Assembly (NCBI GenBank): GCA_037954665.1
Contig: JBBMOL010000147.1
Span: 682,001-746,000, forward strand
DNA: 64,000 nucleotides
Direction: 5' to 3'
From: Laguncularia racemosa
Taxonomy: Eukaryota > Streptophyta > Magnoliopsida > Myrtales > Combretaceae
Part shown: piece by piece, positions 11,440-21,765 of the stretch
How the letters are laid out: each line of letters starts with the position of its first letter
Position numbering within the stretch: the stretch's first letter is position 1
Made by a program: the position numbers and the translations under genes
The notes under the pieces: model-generated
What the model was told of the DNA's origin: nothing
What the model saw: the letters and a program-made list of their open reading frames with translations, nothing else
The model's database searches: none

Positions 11440-11896
11440 CTTTGCCTAGTGTAGTTGTGCCTATTGTACAGGACTTTGAAGATGTCTTCCCTGAGGAGAT
11501 TCCAAAAGGGTTACCACCTATTCGTGGTATTGAGCACTAGATTGACCTTATACCCGGAGCATCTATTCCAAACAAGCCAGCTTATAGGAGTAATCCAAAG
11601 GAGACAAAGGAACTTCAAAGGCAGGTTAATGACTTGATGGAGAAGGGGTATGTGAGAGAAAGCATGAGCCCATGTGCAGTGCCTGTGATTTTGGTGCCTA
11701 AGAAGGATGGGTCATGGAGAATGTGTGTTGATTGCCGAGCTATCAACAACATCACAGTAAAGTATCATCATCCCATTCGTCGCTTAGATGATATGTTAGA
11801 TGAGTTACATGGGTCTAGTGTCTTTTCCAAAATTGATTTGAAAAGTGGGTATCACCAAATTAGAATGAAAAAAGGTGATGAATGGAAAACAGACGA
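11440..11896 (+). pseudogene. Element A RT, N-terminal half only
   Basis: It begins with the typical pre-RT box (FEDVFPEEIPKGLPPIRGIEH), then a TAG, then MEKGYVRESMSPCAVPVILV, KDGSWRMCVDCRAINN, and FSKIDLKSGYHQIRMKKGDE. It stops at GDEWKT. The fingers are present, but the palm with the catalytic YxDD box is deleted. The next residues belong to integrase, so about 2 kb has been lost at about 11896. Confidence 0.88.
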
Positions 11897-12665
11897 TGCT
11901 TGCCATATTGCTAATTTGTTCTTTAGGGAAGTTGTGAGATTGCATGGTATGCCTAGAACAATCGTATCGGATCGGGATGCTAAGTTCTTGAGCTACTTCT
12001 AGAAGACCCTGTGGGCTAAGTTAGGAACTAACTAAGTTAGGAACTAAGTTATTGTTCTCTACTACTTGTCATCCACAGACTGATGGTCAAACTGAGGTAG
12101 TAAATCGAACTTTATCTACTTTGTTGAGGGCTGTCATTAAAAAGAACATTAAAAGTTAGGATGACTGTTTACCTCATGTTGAATTTGCTTATAATCGCAC
12201 AATGCATTCTGCTACTAAGTTTACACCTTTTGAAATTGTGTATGGTTTTAATCCACTAACTCCTTTGGATTTATCACCTCTTCCTATTTCTGAGTATGTT
12301 AATTTAGATGGTTAGAAGAAAGCGGAATTTGTTAAATAGCTCCATGAGAAGGCAAGGCTTAACATTGAGCGGAGGATAGAACAGTATGTGAAACAAGCTA
12401 ACAAGGGTCGCCGACAAGCTGTCTTTGAACCTGGAGATTGGGTTTGGGTTCACATGTGTAAAGAGCGGTTTCCTGTGCAGCGTCGAACTAAATTACTTCC
12501 TAAAGGCGATGGACCATTTCAAATTCTTGAGTGCATCAATGATAATGCCTACAAGTTAGATTTACTAGGTGAGTATCAAGTAAGTACTACTTTTAACGTT
12601 ACTGATCTAAGTTTTTTTTATGTAGGTGATGATTTGAGGACAAATCCTTTTCAAGGGGAGGGGAA
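11897..12665 (+). pseudogene. Element A integrase C-terminal half and pol tail
   Basis: It opens directly in the integrase core (HIANLFFREVVRLHG, TIVSDRDAKFLSYF), keeping the second catalytic Asp. Then come CHPQTDGQTEVVNRTL with the Glu, and VYGFNPLTPLDLSPLP. Several TAG/TAA stops and a short tandem duplication of TAAGTTAGGAACTAAC (about 12016-12045) break the frame. From 12388 the frame is open again (GDWVWVHMCKERFPVQRRTK, FNVTDLSFF) and runs through the polypurine tract into the LTR. Confidence 0.85.
12653..12665 (+). promoter_or_regulatory. Element A polypurine tract
   Basis: AAGGGGAGGGGAA lies directly before the 3' LTR start TGATGAAAGCC. It is the plus-strand primer for reverse transcription. 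It is also translated as part of pol (QGEGN), which shows that coding sequence crosses the LTR boundary. Confidence 0.85.
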
Positions 12666-13379
12666 TGATGAAAGCCATGATGGGAGTTAAGCTAGAAGGT
12701 GGAATGTGGATCCTCTTGAAGTGCCACCTGGACCGATCACAAGAACTCGAGCGAAACGATTCAAGGAAGCACTGAACGGGCTTATAAAGGATATCCAAGA
12801 AGACGGAAAAGATTGGAGCAACCATGAGAATGAACTTGCATTTATACAAATCATTCAAGGAGATCAAAGCATAGGAGGTCAAAGCTGTCGGCCTTGACAA
12901 CGTTGGCTTAAACGCTGCCGGCCTTGAACCGGTGTTGCAGTTAGAGCGCGACAAAGGGACTATGCCGCTGGCATATATACCCGGCGTACATTGCCTGTTT
13001 GTTATGTTTCCGCAACTTTATTATGTTATGTCGTTTTGGGCTTTTGTTTTACGAGTTGTAAACCCTATTAAAAGCTGCTAGAGTTGGAAAACAGAACATA
13101 GAACATACATACAACATTGAATTTTTCAATTTGAGAGAATTCCTCTCTTGGTTCTCCAAAGAACTTCTCTTAAACTTATCGGATCCCTTCTGTGGCGTTC
13201 AAACCAGACTTATCAATCGGTCTTTCATCCTGATTATGGCGTCAACAGAATATACCAAGGTTCTTGCCTCACTTATAGGCAACGGGTCGCTGTTCCACTT
13301 TAATTGTTTTGGCATCTTGGGTTGCAATTCCAAACATATTGGCATAGGGTTTTGTCACACGTGGGCGTGGTTCGTATTA
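12666..13379 (+). repeat. 3' LTR of element A
   Basis: 714 bp, starting TGATGAAAGCC and ending GTATTA, closely matching 7309-8091 apart from the missing internal duplication of about 70 bp. It is followed by the target duplication GGTCT. The pol C-terminus (PPGPITRTRAKRFKEALNG) is encoded in its first 200 bases. The open frame at 13131-13418 is LTR sequence, not a gene. Confidence 0.88.
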
Positions 13380-13384
13380 GGTCT

Positions 13385-13960
13385 CGAGGGTTTGATGAAG
13401 TTAGCATGTCTTCTTTAGATCTTGCATCAATGTAAGAGCCCCAACTTGCTTCCCACAAATGCAAAATCATATAAAGCTTCAAGTGGAGGAAGTTGAAGAA
13501 TTAGATCTAGCACAACTAAGAAAGTCATTGTAGCTAATCTTTATAAGTAAAGCCCTCCCATAGGACATTAAATTCCCCTTTGTATTGTTATTAAAGGAAT
13601 ACAAAGATGTATTTGCTTGGACATACGAGGAGATGCCAGGATTAGACTCTAATCTTGTAATGCATGGATTAAACATCACACCATGGGTTAAACCTGTAAA
13701 GTAAAGACAGCAAGTCTTCCACCCTGAGGTGGAAGTCAAAATCAAAGAAAAAATAGAGAAGCTACTTAAAGCTAGTTTCATCGAACCACTTGTGCATCCT
13801 ACTTAGCTCACAAATGCTATCTTAGTAAGAAAGAAAATAGCCATATATGTGTATGCATAGATTTCCAAGACCTCAACATTGTTGCTGCTTAGTAAGAGAG
13901 ATGTCTCCTAAGTGCACGATGTTCATTTAGCTTATAACTTGCTGACTACTTAAAGCATTC
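13385..13960 (+). pseudogene. Tat-like Ty3/gypsy RT relic
   Basis: The plus-strand translation contains EYKDVFAWTYEEMPGLDSN, then FHPEVEVKIKEKIEKLL and a decayed version of the proximal RT box. This is the pre-RT and RT start typical of Tat-type plant gypsy pol, quite different from the gypsy elements around it. Stops (TAG/TAA) and a frameshift after about 13830 break it, and similarity fades by about 13960. It is the right-hand continuation of the relic at 7023-7308. Open frames on the minus strand here are shadows. Confidence 0.75.
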
Positions 13961-14485
13961 ACTCCTGGGCGCATGACATAAAAGCCTTCATGCCACTAAA
14001 TGAGAATCTACTCAATTCGATTATATTTGCACATAGAGTATATGTAAGCTTTTTTCATCCATAATATTCTCTGGATACTCATGATTAAGCAGTTAAGTAG
14101 TAGGTAATGCCCCCTTAACTAGTAATGAAATTACTATCAACTATTATTAATATATTAAAAAAGAAAAAGAAAGATCATTACCCGCAAGCAAGAGCATTGC
14201 TCTAATGTGTGAGATCTTATTAACAATATAGCAAACTATGAAATGTTTTATTGGTATATGTTTACCATCATTGCTACTAAATGAGTATTATATCTCGAAA
14301 CCACACAATGCATTTCATAATAATATAATTTTCTTTTCTTGAATTGCTAAAGGTCTAATTTATTCAATATCTTGACAAATATAAGATGGCTCAAAAGAAA
14401 AACAAATAAAAATATTATTTATTCAAATTTTGCTTGTTTGCACCTACTATGCCACAATAAGATGCAACAAATATCGAAAATTAGT
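13961..14485. other. No gene seen
   Basis: AT-rich sequence with stops in all frames. It may hold the faded end of the Tat-like relic on the left and the 3' flank of the PMD-like pseudogene on the right. I see no clear repeat structure. Confidence 0.4.
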
Positions 14486-14975
14486 TCATGGACCAAAGTC
14501 TGACTTTACAATGGCACAATTATCCTCATCATCAAGGAGTTTTTTTTTTATCTCAAATTCAACCTCTTCCAATTCATCTTTGAGTCTATTACATCGTTGT
14601 ATAGCTTCATAGAAATTCAACAATTTTTGTGATTTAGAGGTAACATGCGCTAGAATCCTAACTTTGAAATTGAGACCGTGAGCTCCAGTGATATTCTTCT
14701 ACTAATAGTGAATCCCAAGGCTAGTCAGCAGCTCGATGGCTTGTCCCAATAATGCTACCATAGCACTAGCCACATTAGTGCTAAAAAAAAAATCCGAACC
14801 AAAAATCACCTTCTAAAGAATATAAGCATTCCAATGATTCCACAAAATGGGATGGCATAATGAATCCATGAAACGAAGTGGTTTCACTTGATGTTATTAC
14901 TTTATTAAGAGCCACTACCCTACCCCATTGTGACACACCAACAACTAAAGGAGGAAAGCCACTAGGAGATGTAGT
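14486..14975 (-). pseudogene. PMD-like pseudogene, C-terminal segment (split by element B)
   Basis: From 14975 down, the minus strand reads TTSPSGFPPLVVGVSQWGRV, then SSETTSFHGFIMPSHFVESL and EGDFWFGFF. A run of ten T needs one base fewer for the frame to continue as STNVASAMVALLGQAIELL. Two adjacent stops follow, then a helical, charged tail (RLKDELEEVEFEIKKKL) and a TGA at 14486-14488. With element B and one target copy removed, this frame is exactly in phase with the segment ending at 21766. The C-terminal part matches nothing I can name; its assignment rests on the N-terminal segment. Confidence 0.6.
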
Positions 14976-14980
14976 CAACG

Positions 14981-15669
14981 TAATGCGTGAAACCCTAGGT
15001 ATATTAAACCTAGAACCCCGATGATGCTAATTGGTTTCAATTACCCCGAAGATCGTCTTGAATAAGCATTAGGTAACTAGACCCCAATCACACCTATTGA
15101 CTGAAACTTAAGTTATCAAGAGGTATTCCTAGTAATTCGATTAAGAATTCTATGGAAAAATTCTTTTGCAAAAGAACAAAAAGAGGTTTCGTTGTTTCCT
15201 ACGAAAAGGATGTGTTTTTCATATATCAAAAAGTGTCTTTGGCCGGCTCCCTTGCACGACATATATAGCACGCATACAACATGGAAAAAACCTTACAACA
15301 TGGAAATTCTAAATTGCCTATTCTATCCTTATCCTTATATCACTAAGTAGGCAACTAAATAACATGGAAAAAAGACCAAAAAATAAAAATAAATATTAAC
15401 AAAATTGAATATATCCTCTAATGTAGCGATCCACGCAAATATATAATGTCCTTAAATTATTTCAACCTTTCATAGTCACGTGAATCAAGTTGACACATGT
15501 ATGTTTTTCTTCTATGTAGCTTGATTCCCTGGCTTATAAGTCTATGACTAGTCTTTGTAGAGCTTCGTTCATCCTTTTAACTCTAGCTCAGGTCATCGAG
15601 CCTCCAATACCATGTAATGGATCATGAGGTTTTGGTTCCTTCCTTTGTGATGTTAGCTAATCCTCATCA
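14981..15669 (-). repeat. 3' LTR of element B
   Basis: On the plus strand it runs TAATGCGTGAAACCC...TCCTCATCA (689 bp). The minus-strand start TGATGAGGA follows the polypurine tract GAGGAAGGAGGGAA at 15670-15683. A decayed pol C-terminal motif (SMT-stop-ARVKRMNEALQRL) is encoded near this start, as in element A. A TATATATAG box lies near 15262. Confidence 0.88.
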
Positions 15670-16640
15670 TTCCCTCCTTCCTCGAAAAGATTCGTCCTTG
15701 AATCACCTGCATCATAAAGAGTAAGGTCAGAAACGTTAAAGGTAGCATTGACGTTACTATAGTGGCTTGGCAAATCTATCTTGTAAGCATTGTCATTGAT
15801 ATGCTGCACCACCTGGAAAAGTCCATCACCCTTAGGATGCAACTTAGATTGGCATTGTTTAGCAAAACCGTCCTTCCTTAGATGTACCCAAACCCAATCA
15901 CCAGGTTGAAATAGTGTTGGGCATAGTGTTCATTCTTCTTTTCAATGTTAGCTCGTACTTGCGTATGTAAATCCCTAACAAATTCTACCTTCTTTGTGCC
16001 ATCAAGATCAACAAACACGTTAGTAGGTAAAGGCAATATATTTAATGGAGTTAAGGGATTAAAACCATATACAACCTCAAATGGAGAGTAAGATGTAGTA
16101 GAATGTATAATCTTATTATATGCAAACTCTACATGAGGCAAATATGTTTCCCATTGCTTCAAATTTTTATCAATCACAGCACGTAGCAATGTGGAAAGTG
16201 TCTTATTAACAACTTATGTTTGTCCATCTATTTGGGGATGTGCTACAATGGAAAACAGTAGTTTAATGCCTAGCCTATTCTATAAAGTACGCTAAAAGTG
16301 GCTCAAAAATTTCACATCTCTATCACTGACGATGGAGTTAGGTAAACCATGTAATCTAACGATCTCCCTAAAGAATAAACCGGCTATATGTCGGGCATCA
16401 TTAGTTTTAGAACAGGCAATAAAGTGAGCCATTTTACTAAACCTATCGATGATAAAAAATATGTTATCTTTACCATTTTAAGATCTAGGAAAACCTAATA
16501 TGAAATCCATGGAAATGTTTGTCCAAGGTTGACTAGGCATAGGTAAAGGAAGATACTTCCCATGGGGCATGACTTTGGACTCAGTCTTTCTATATGCAAT
16601 GCACTTGTCACACACAAGTTGTATATCATGTCTCATCCTA
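15657..16640 (-). pseudogene. Element B integrase core and C-terminal domain
   Basis: Minus-strand translation gives the integrase core in pieces. The segment 16189-15878 is open (HVEFAYNKIIHSTTSYSPFE, VYGFNPLTPLNILPLP). The C-terminal piece 15842-15657 carries GDGLFQVVQHINDNAYKIDL and FNVSDLTLYDAGDSRTN, ending in the Gly-Gly-Asn-Asp sequence encoded by the polypurine tract. Stops at several Trp and Gln positions break the core between 16190 and 16640. Confidence 0.85.
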
Positions 16641-16642
16641 GG

Positions 16643-17640
16643 CTAGTAAAAATGTTCATGCAAGATATCCAAAGTTTTATTTACTCCAAAATGTCCCATG
16701 AGACCGCCCCTATACATCTCCCTCACTAGCAATTCACATATGGAACTCCTAGGTACACACAATCTATCTTTCTTAAACAAATATCCCTCATGCCTATAGT
16801 AGTCCCCATACCCACTTTTAGAACAAGCAGCCCAAATCTGATTAAAATCAGCATCATGTTCATGTAGTTCTTTCATACTTTCAAACCCAAGCAATTTAGT
16901 ATATAAAGAGGTCAGTAGAGAATACCTCCTAGAAAAGGCATCAGCCACCACATTTTCCTTGCCTTGCTTATATTTGATGATGTATGGAAAGGTTTCAATG
17001 AACTCTAACCACTTGGTGTGCCTCTTATTTAGCTTTCCCTACGTCTTCAGGTACTTCAAGCTCTCATAATTAGAATGGATGATGAACTCCTTGGGCCATA
17101 GGTAATGTTGCCATGTCTGCAATGTTCTCACCATGGCATACAACTCCTTATCATATACTGGATAGTTCAACGTAGCACCATGGAGTTTCTCACTAAAGTA
17201 GGCTATTGGTTTAGAATCCTGCGTTAAAACACCACCAATACCCTTCTCGGAAGCATCACATTTGATCTCAAAAACCTTATCAAATTTTGGTAATATTAAC
17301 AAAGGAGCATTAGTTAACTTACCTTTTAACGTTTAGAATGTCTGCTCATGTATTTCAGTCCACTAGAATTCGGTATTCTTCTTCACAAGATCATTCAGTA
17401 GAGCAGCAATGGAGCTGAAGTCTCTCACAAATCGCTTGTAAAAACTAGCTGGACCGTGGAAGCTCCTAACATCATTAGCATTCTAGGGTGTTGGCCAATC
17501 TCGGATTACCTTCACTTTCTCTTCATTTACAGTTATTCCATCTACTCCTATAACAAAACCAAGAAAACCACAGATTCCATACAAATTTGCACTTTTTCAA
17601 GTTGGCATACAATTGGTTTTCCCTTAATACAGTAAAAACA
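16643..17640 (-). pseudogene. Element B RNase H and integrase N-terminus
   Basis: RNase H is at 17302-17039 (FEIKCDASEKGIGGVL, PVYDKELYAMVRTLQTWQHY), then interrupted, and ends VADAFSRRYSLL at about 16950. The integrase zinc-binding region follows (CVPRSSICELLVREMYRGGL, GHFGVNKTLDILHEHFY). The segment between the RT end (17643) and 17302 is the RT thumb with stops. Confidence 0.85.
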
Positions 17641-17642
17641 CT

Positions 17643-18326
17643 TTACAGATGTTGTACATGATCATCCAATGTTTGGCTATATATCAAGATATCATCAAAA
17701 TAAACTACAAAAAAAATTCCTAGGAATTGACGCAATACATGATTCATTAACCTCATAAAGGTACTAGGTGCATTAGTCAACCCAAAAGGCATTACCATCC
17801 ATTCATACAGGCCATGTTTGGTTTTAAAGGCAGTTTTCCACTCATCACCTTCTTTCATACGAATTTGGTAATAATCGTTTTTAAGGTCAATTTTCCAAAA
17901 CAAGCATACACCTTGCAACTCATCAAGCATGTCATCTAATCTAGGAATGAGATGTCTGTACTTAACTGTAATTTTGTTGATCGCCCTACAATCCACACAC
18001 ATACGCCACGTCCCATCCTTTTTGGGCACTAAGATCACTAGAACTAAGCATAGGCTCAGACTCTCTCGCATGAACCCTTTTTCCATCGGCTCATCCACTT
18101 GTTTATGAATTTCCTTGGCCTCCTCTGGATTGGCTCTATATGCTAGCTGGTTTGGAATGAAAGCACTCGACATGAAGTCAATCTGATGCTCTATCCCTCG
18201 TAGAGGGGGTAATCCTTGTGGCACTTCTTCAGGAAACAAGTCTTCAAATTCCTGTAACAAAGAGACAACAACACTAAGCACAGAAGAGTTAATGTCAATA
18301 TTAGAAAAATATAAATCCTTGTACAT
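17643..18326 (-). pseudogene. Element B reverse transcriptase
   Basis: This is an open frame of 227 codons. It includes the pre-RT box (EFEDLFPEEVPQGLPPLRG), KDGTWRMCVDCRAINKITVK, KIDLKNDYYQIRMKEGDEWK, MPFGLTNAPSTFM and the catalytic YFDD (FVVYFDDILIYS), so the palm is intact in sequence. Substitutions at usually conserved places (SLSLCLVLVI for SPCAVPVI, LFWKIDL for FSKIDL) suggest drift. It ends at a stop at 17643 before the thumb. It is the best-preserved RT of this lineage in the window. Confidence 0.9.
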
Positions 18327-18539
18327 AAATACATGTAACTATTGTTTGGCCATCACTGCACTCTTAACCTCACTCTTCCTCACCATTCCCTCTGCTCTCA
18401 GTGTTTGTGTGTATTTTCCCTCTTTACTCACCAGTGTTTGTTTTTTCCTCATTTTATTTTTCTCACATGCACTCGAGTGTTTTTCCCTGAATTTCTTTGC
18501 AATTCTCATCTGATCTTCACTAGCTTCACATGGCTTCTA

Positions 18540-18900
18540 AGGCATGAGAACCACTTTCCTTTTGTTTAAAATAAAAGAATATTGGTTCTTGTACCCATCG
18601 TACATAACCATTCTATTAAACTGCCAAAGTCGCCCTAATAAGATATGGCTACCCTACAAAGGCACCACAGCACACATAACCTCATCTTTGTAACTCCCTA
18701 TAGAGTAGGCTATAAGTACCAGCTTGGTCACCTTAACCTCCCCACAATCACTCAACCATTGCAATCAATATGGTCTCGGATGTTTCACAGCTTTCAATTG
18801 CATCTTTTCTACTAGCAAAGTACTAGCAACATTAGTGCAGCTGCCACTATCGATTATTAAACTACAAACTCTACCCTACACATGACACCATGTATGAAAA
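18540..18900 (-). pseudogene. Element B aspartic protease
   Basis: Minus-strand translation gives SLIIDSGSCTNVASTLLVEK with an intact DSG, then decayed LSDCGEVKVTK and HILLGRLWQFNRMVMYDGY. Stops replace several Gln/Arg residues. Confidence 0.75.
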
Positions 18901-19095
18901 ATATGTTCACACTGGATCCCCTCACCATCCTCCTGGGGTTGTACACTAAGTACTCTCCTTGTGACATACAGCTCGCCACTCACAGGTCCCTCTAAGTCAA
19001 CATCATCATACTCCTGCGATGGTGACTCCTCCTCTTACTCAGAGCTCACACTCTCTACATCCCCACTATCACTAATAATGATAGCCCTTTGATTT

Positions 19096-20100
19096 GAACA
19101 TTAGGATGCAATGTGCCCAAATCCCTAACACCTAAAACACTTAATATCTCTCATCCTAAAAGGGGTTTAGTGTTATTCTTTCCCTTAGGTGCAGTAATTG
19201 GATTCTTAGCCCTCATGTCCTCCTTAGGCTTTGAATCGGTAGAGGTTTTCTTCCACATGGACTTCCATAGAGCTTTAGAATTTGAGCCAGTCCTCTACTC
19301 ACTCCTGTGTTTTAATTACCGCCCTATTTTAATAGCTCTATGCAGTAACTCTTCTATATCTAAGTAATGGTGAAGATTTACTACATCAGTTATCTCCCTA
19401 TTCAACCCGTTGATGAATCTAGCCATAGTGGCCTCATCATCCTCCTCAATTCTTGCCCTAATCATGGTCATCTCCAACTCTTTATAATAATCCTCTACAC
19501 TGTTATTTCCTTGAGTCAACCTTTGGACTTTCCTAAGTAAGTTCCTATGGTAGTGACTAGGAATAAAATGCTTCTGCAAGATAGTTTTAATCTCCTCCCA
19601 AGTGCTAACAAGTCGCTCTCCATACCTACGCCTATTACGCACCAATTGATCCCACCATATACTAGCGTAATCTAAAAACTCTATTGTAGCTAATTTTATC
19701 TTTTTTTTCCTCAATGTAGTTGTGACATTCAAACACATGATCCATTTTTCTCTCCCACTCTAAATATAGCTCTGGATAATTCTTTCCCTAAAAGGTTGGG
19801 ATTTTTATCTTAATACTCCCTAAATTACTATCACGCCTTTAGATACTTCCCCTATCCCTCACATGTTGGTAATCTCCAAAATTACATTCCTCACCTTCAT
19901 CTATTCTAACGCCTCCCCTATTTTGTCTACCTACTCCTCACCTGATAGTAGTACTGCTAGACGGTTCCCTACTCCTTTCCATCCTATCCATCCTTTCATG
20001 GATTTGCTCCAGTTCACCCGTCAGGATCCTCTTCATCTCCCCTATCAATTCCTCAAACATCACTCGACTTTCCCCTTTATTAGTGTTCTGTCCCGATATA
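19096..20100 (-). pseudogene. Element B gag
   Basis: The N-terminal part (about 20090-19740) reads MFEELIGEMKRILTGELEQI, then a decayed acidic region. The capsid-like domain (19738-19316) is open: KLATIEFLDYASIWWDQLVR, QKHFIPSHYHRNLLRKVQRL, MARFINGLNREITDVVNLHH. The zinc knuckle lies near 19096-19150 (CFRC, then GH, then C) with two stops inside it, probably former Gln codons. Confidence 0.85.
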
Positions 20101-20785
20101 ATTATAAAATTTACAACAAGTTATGATCACAATTACAAGAAATATATAAATATGTTCCTCACACCCACTCGTGTATTGCTCACAATTTCACTTGTGTATA
20201 GCTCTCACAAAATAAGATCTCACAACCCACTTTTTGTAATTCTTTTGCTAAGAACTTAAGTTGGAACTCCTAAACTCAAATTACTAAGTTAACACTAATG
20301 ATTACTACTCGGCCTAAGTCACATGAAAGAAGGAATACTAACTACACAATCTAATTGATATGAAAAAAATTCACCACTAAATAGATATGTAATCAAAGAT
20401 TACTTCTACACAAAAGAAAACAAATCACTATGGAACCGATTGTTCAAGGGATGTATACAATTTGGATTCCAAACATAGACAATCAAGGATATGTTACGGT
20501 AGAAATTGGAAATAATTGATATGGAAAGTAAATTGAATCAATAAGCTATCTTGTAATTTTGGCAATTACAATTCTTTCATGGCCGAATTCTATTTTTTTT
20601 TTTTTGAATGTCGGTTCTTGAGTCTTTTTTTTTTTTTGTGGCAATCGAATTGATTTTTTTTTTTATAGAAGAACTATGAATTGAACATAATTGATTGTTC
20701 AATTGAGAACCTTAGATGCCGTCGACCCTAATGGATTGTGAATACCGAACAAGAATGAATTTTTTTTATATGACTTCTATCTATA

Positions 20786-21020
20786 AATATGGAAAAGACA
20801 ATAAACGAGTATAAAAAAGAACAACAAAAAAAAAATTTATATGAATTTCTAACTATGAATATGGAAAAGACAACAAATGAGTATGGAAAAGAACAACAGA
20901 CGAATATGGAAAAGACAATAGATGAGTATGGAAAAGAACAACGGACGAATATGAAAAAGACAATAGATGAGTATGGAAAAGAACAACAGACGAATATGGA
21001 AAAGAACAATAGACAAATTA
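20786..21020 (+). repeat. 45-bp tandem repeat in element B leader
   Basis: About four and a half copies of a 45-bp unit, each made of two related half-units starting ATGGAAAAGA. The first copy is diverged and carries an A-run. The unit is a multiple of three, so the plus strand is open (MEKTIDEYGKEQQTN repeated). That frame is antisense to the element's leader, and I do not consider it a gene. Confidence 0.8.
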
Positions 21021-21054
21021 AAGAAAATGATAGAATTTACTTTATTCAAGAAGT

Positions 21055-21070
21055 CGAAGCTCTAATACCA
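21055..21070 (-). promoter_or_regulatory. Element B primer binding site, tRNA-Met type
   Basis: The minus strand reads TGGTATTAGAGCTTCG directly inside the 5' LTR. It matches the tRNA-Met primer complement TGGTATCAGAGC with one C to T change. Confidence 0.82.
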
Positions 21071-21072
21071 AA

Positions 21073-21760
21073 TGATACGTGAAACCCTAGGTATATTAAA
21101 CCTAGAACCCCGACGATGCTAGTTGGTTTCAATTACCCTGAGGATCATCTTGAATAAGCATTGCGTAACTAGACCCCAATCACGCTTGTTGACTAAAATC
21201 TAAGTTATCAAGTGGTATTCCTAGTAATTCTGTTAAGAATTCTACAAAAAAGTTCTTTTGCAAAAGAACAAAAAGAGGTTTCATTGTTTCCTATGAAAAG
21301 GATGTGTTTTTCATTTATCAAAAAGTGTCTTTGGCCGGCTCCCTTGCATGGCTTATATAGCACACATACAACATGGAAAAAACCCTATAACATGGAAATT
21401 TTAAATTGCCTATTCTATCCTTATCCTTATGTCACCAAGTAGGCAACTAAATAACATGGAAAACAAACCAACAAATAAAAATAAACATTAACAAAATTGA
21501 ATGTATTCTCTATTGTAGCGGTCCACACAAATATATAATGTCCCTAAATTATTTCATCCTTTTATGTTTACGTGAATCGAGTTGACACATGTATGTTTTT
21601 CTTCTATGTAGCTTGATTCCCTAGCTTGTAAGTCCATGACTAGTCCTTGTGGAGCTTCGTTCATTCTTTTAGCTCTAGCTCAAGTCATCAGGCCTCCAAT
21701 ACCATAAATGGATCATGAGGTTTAGGTTCCTTCCTTTGTGATGTTAACTTATCCTCATTA
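21073..21760 (-). repeat. 5' LTR of element B
   Basis: Plus-strand TGATACGTGAAACCC...TCCTCATTA, 688 bp, closely similar to 14981-15669. On the minus strand a CTATATAAG box (21351-21360) suits a promoter for the element's transcript. The open frames at 21212-21442 are LTR shadows. Confidence 0.88.
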
Positions 21761-21765
21761 CAATG

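Larger units (their letters stand above)
7309..13379 (+). mobile_element. Element A: deleted Ty3/gypsy retrotransposon with nested solo LTR
   Basis: Two direct LTRs (7309-8091 and 12666-13379) flank gag, protease, a truncated RT and the integrase C-terminal half. The 5-bp target duplication GGTCT is perfect (7304-7308 and 13380-13384). The primer site is tRNA-Met type and a polypurine tract precedes the 3' LTR. RT core, RNase H, the integrase zinc finger and the first catalytic Asp are missing, so the copy is non-autonomous. Gag is interrupted by a related solo LTR at 9185-10061. Protein signatures (zinc knuckle CFKCQGRGHIASQC, FNVTDLSFF, PITRTRAK) match the same lineage as element B. Confidence 0.9.
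14981..21760 (-). mobile_element. Element B: full-length but decayed Ty3/gypsy retrotransposon
   Basis: Direct LTRs lie at 14981-15669 and 21073-21760, with a near-perfect target duplication (CAACG at 14976-14980, CAATG at 21761-21765). Minus-strand order is 5' LTR, tRNA-Met primer site, repetitive leader, gag, protease, RT, RNase H, integrase, polypurine tract, 3' LTR. It belongs to the same lineage as element A but is a distinct family: the LTRs are unlike and it is about 6.8 kb. Every coding part carries stops. It is inserted into the PMD-like pseudogene. Confidence 0.92.

Noticed and set aside
20789..21082. 97-codon repetitive protein MEKTIDEYGKEQQTN...
   Set aside because: Produced by the 45-bp tandem repeat in the element B leader on the antisense strand.
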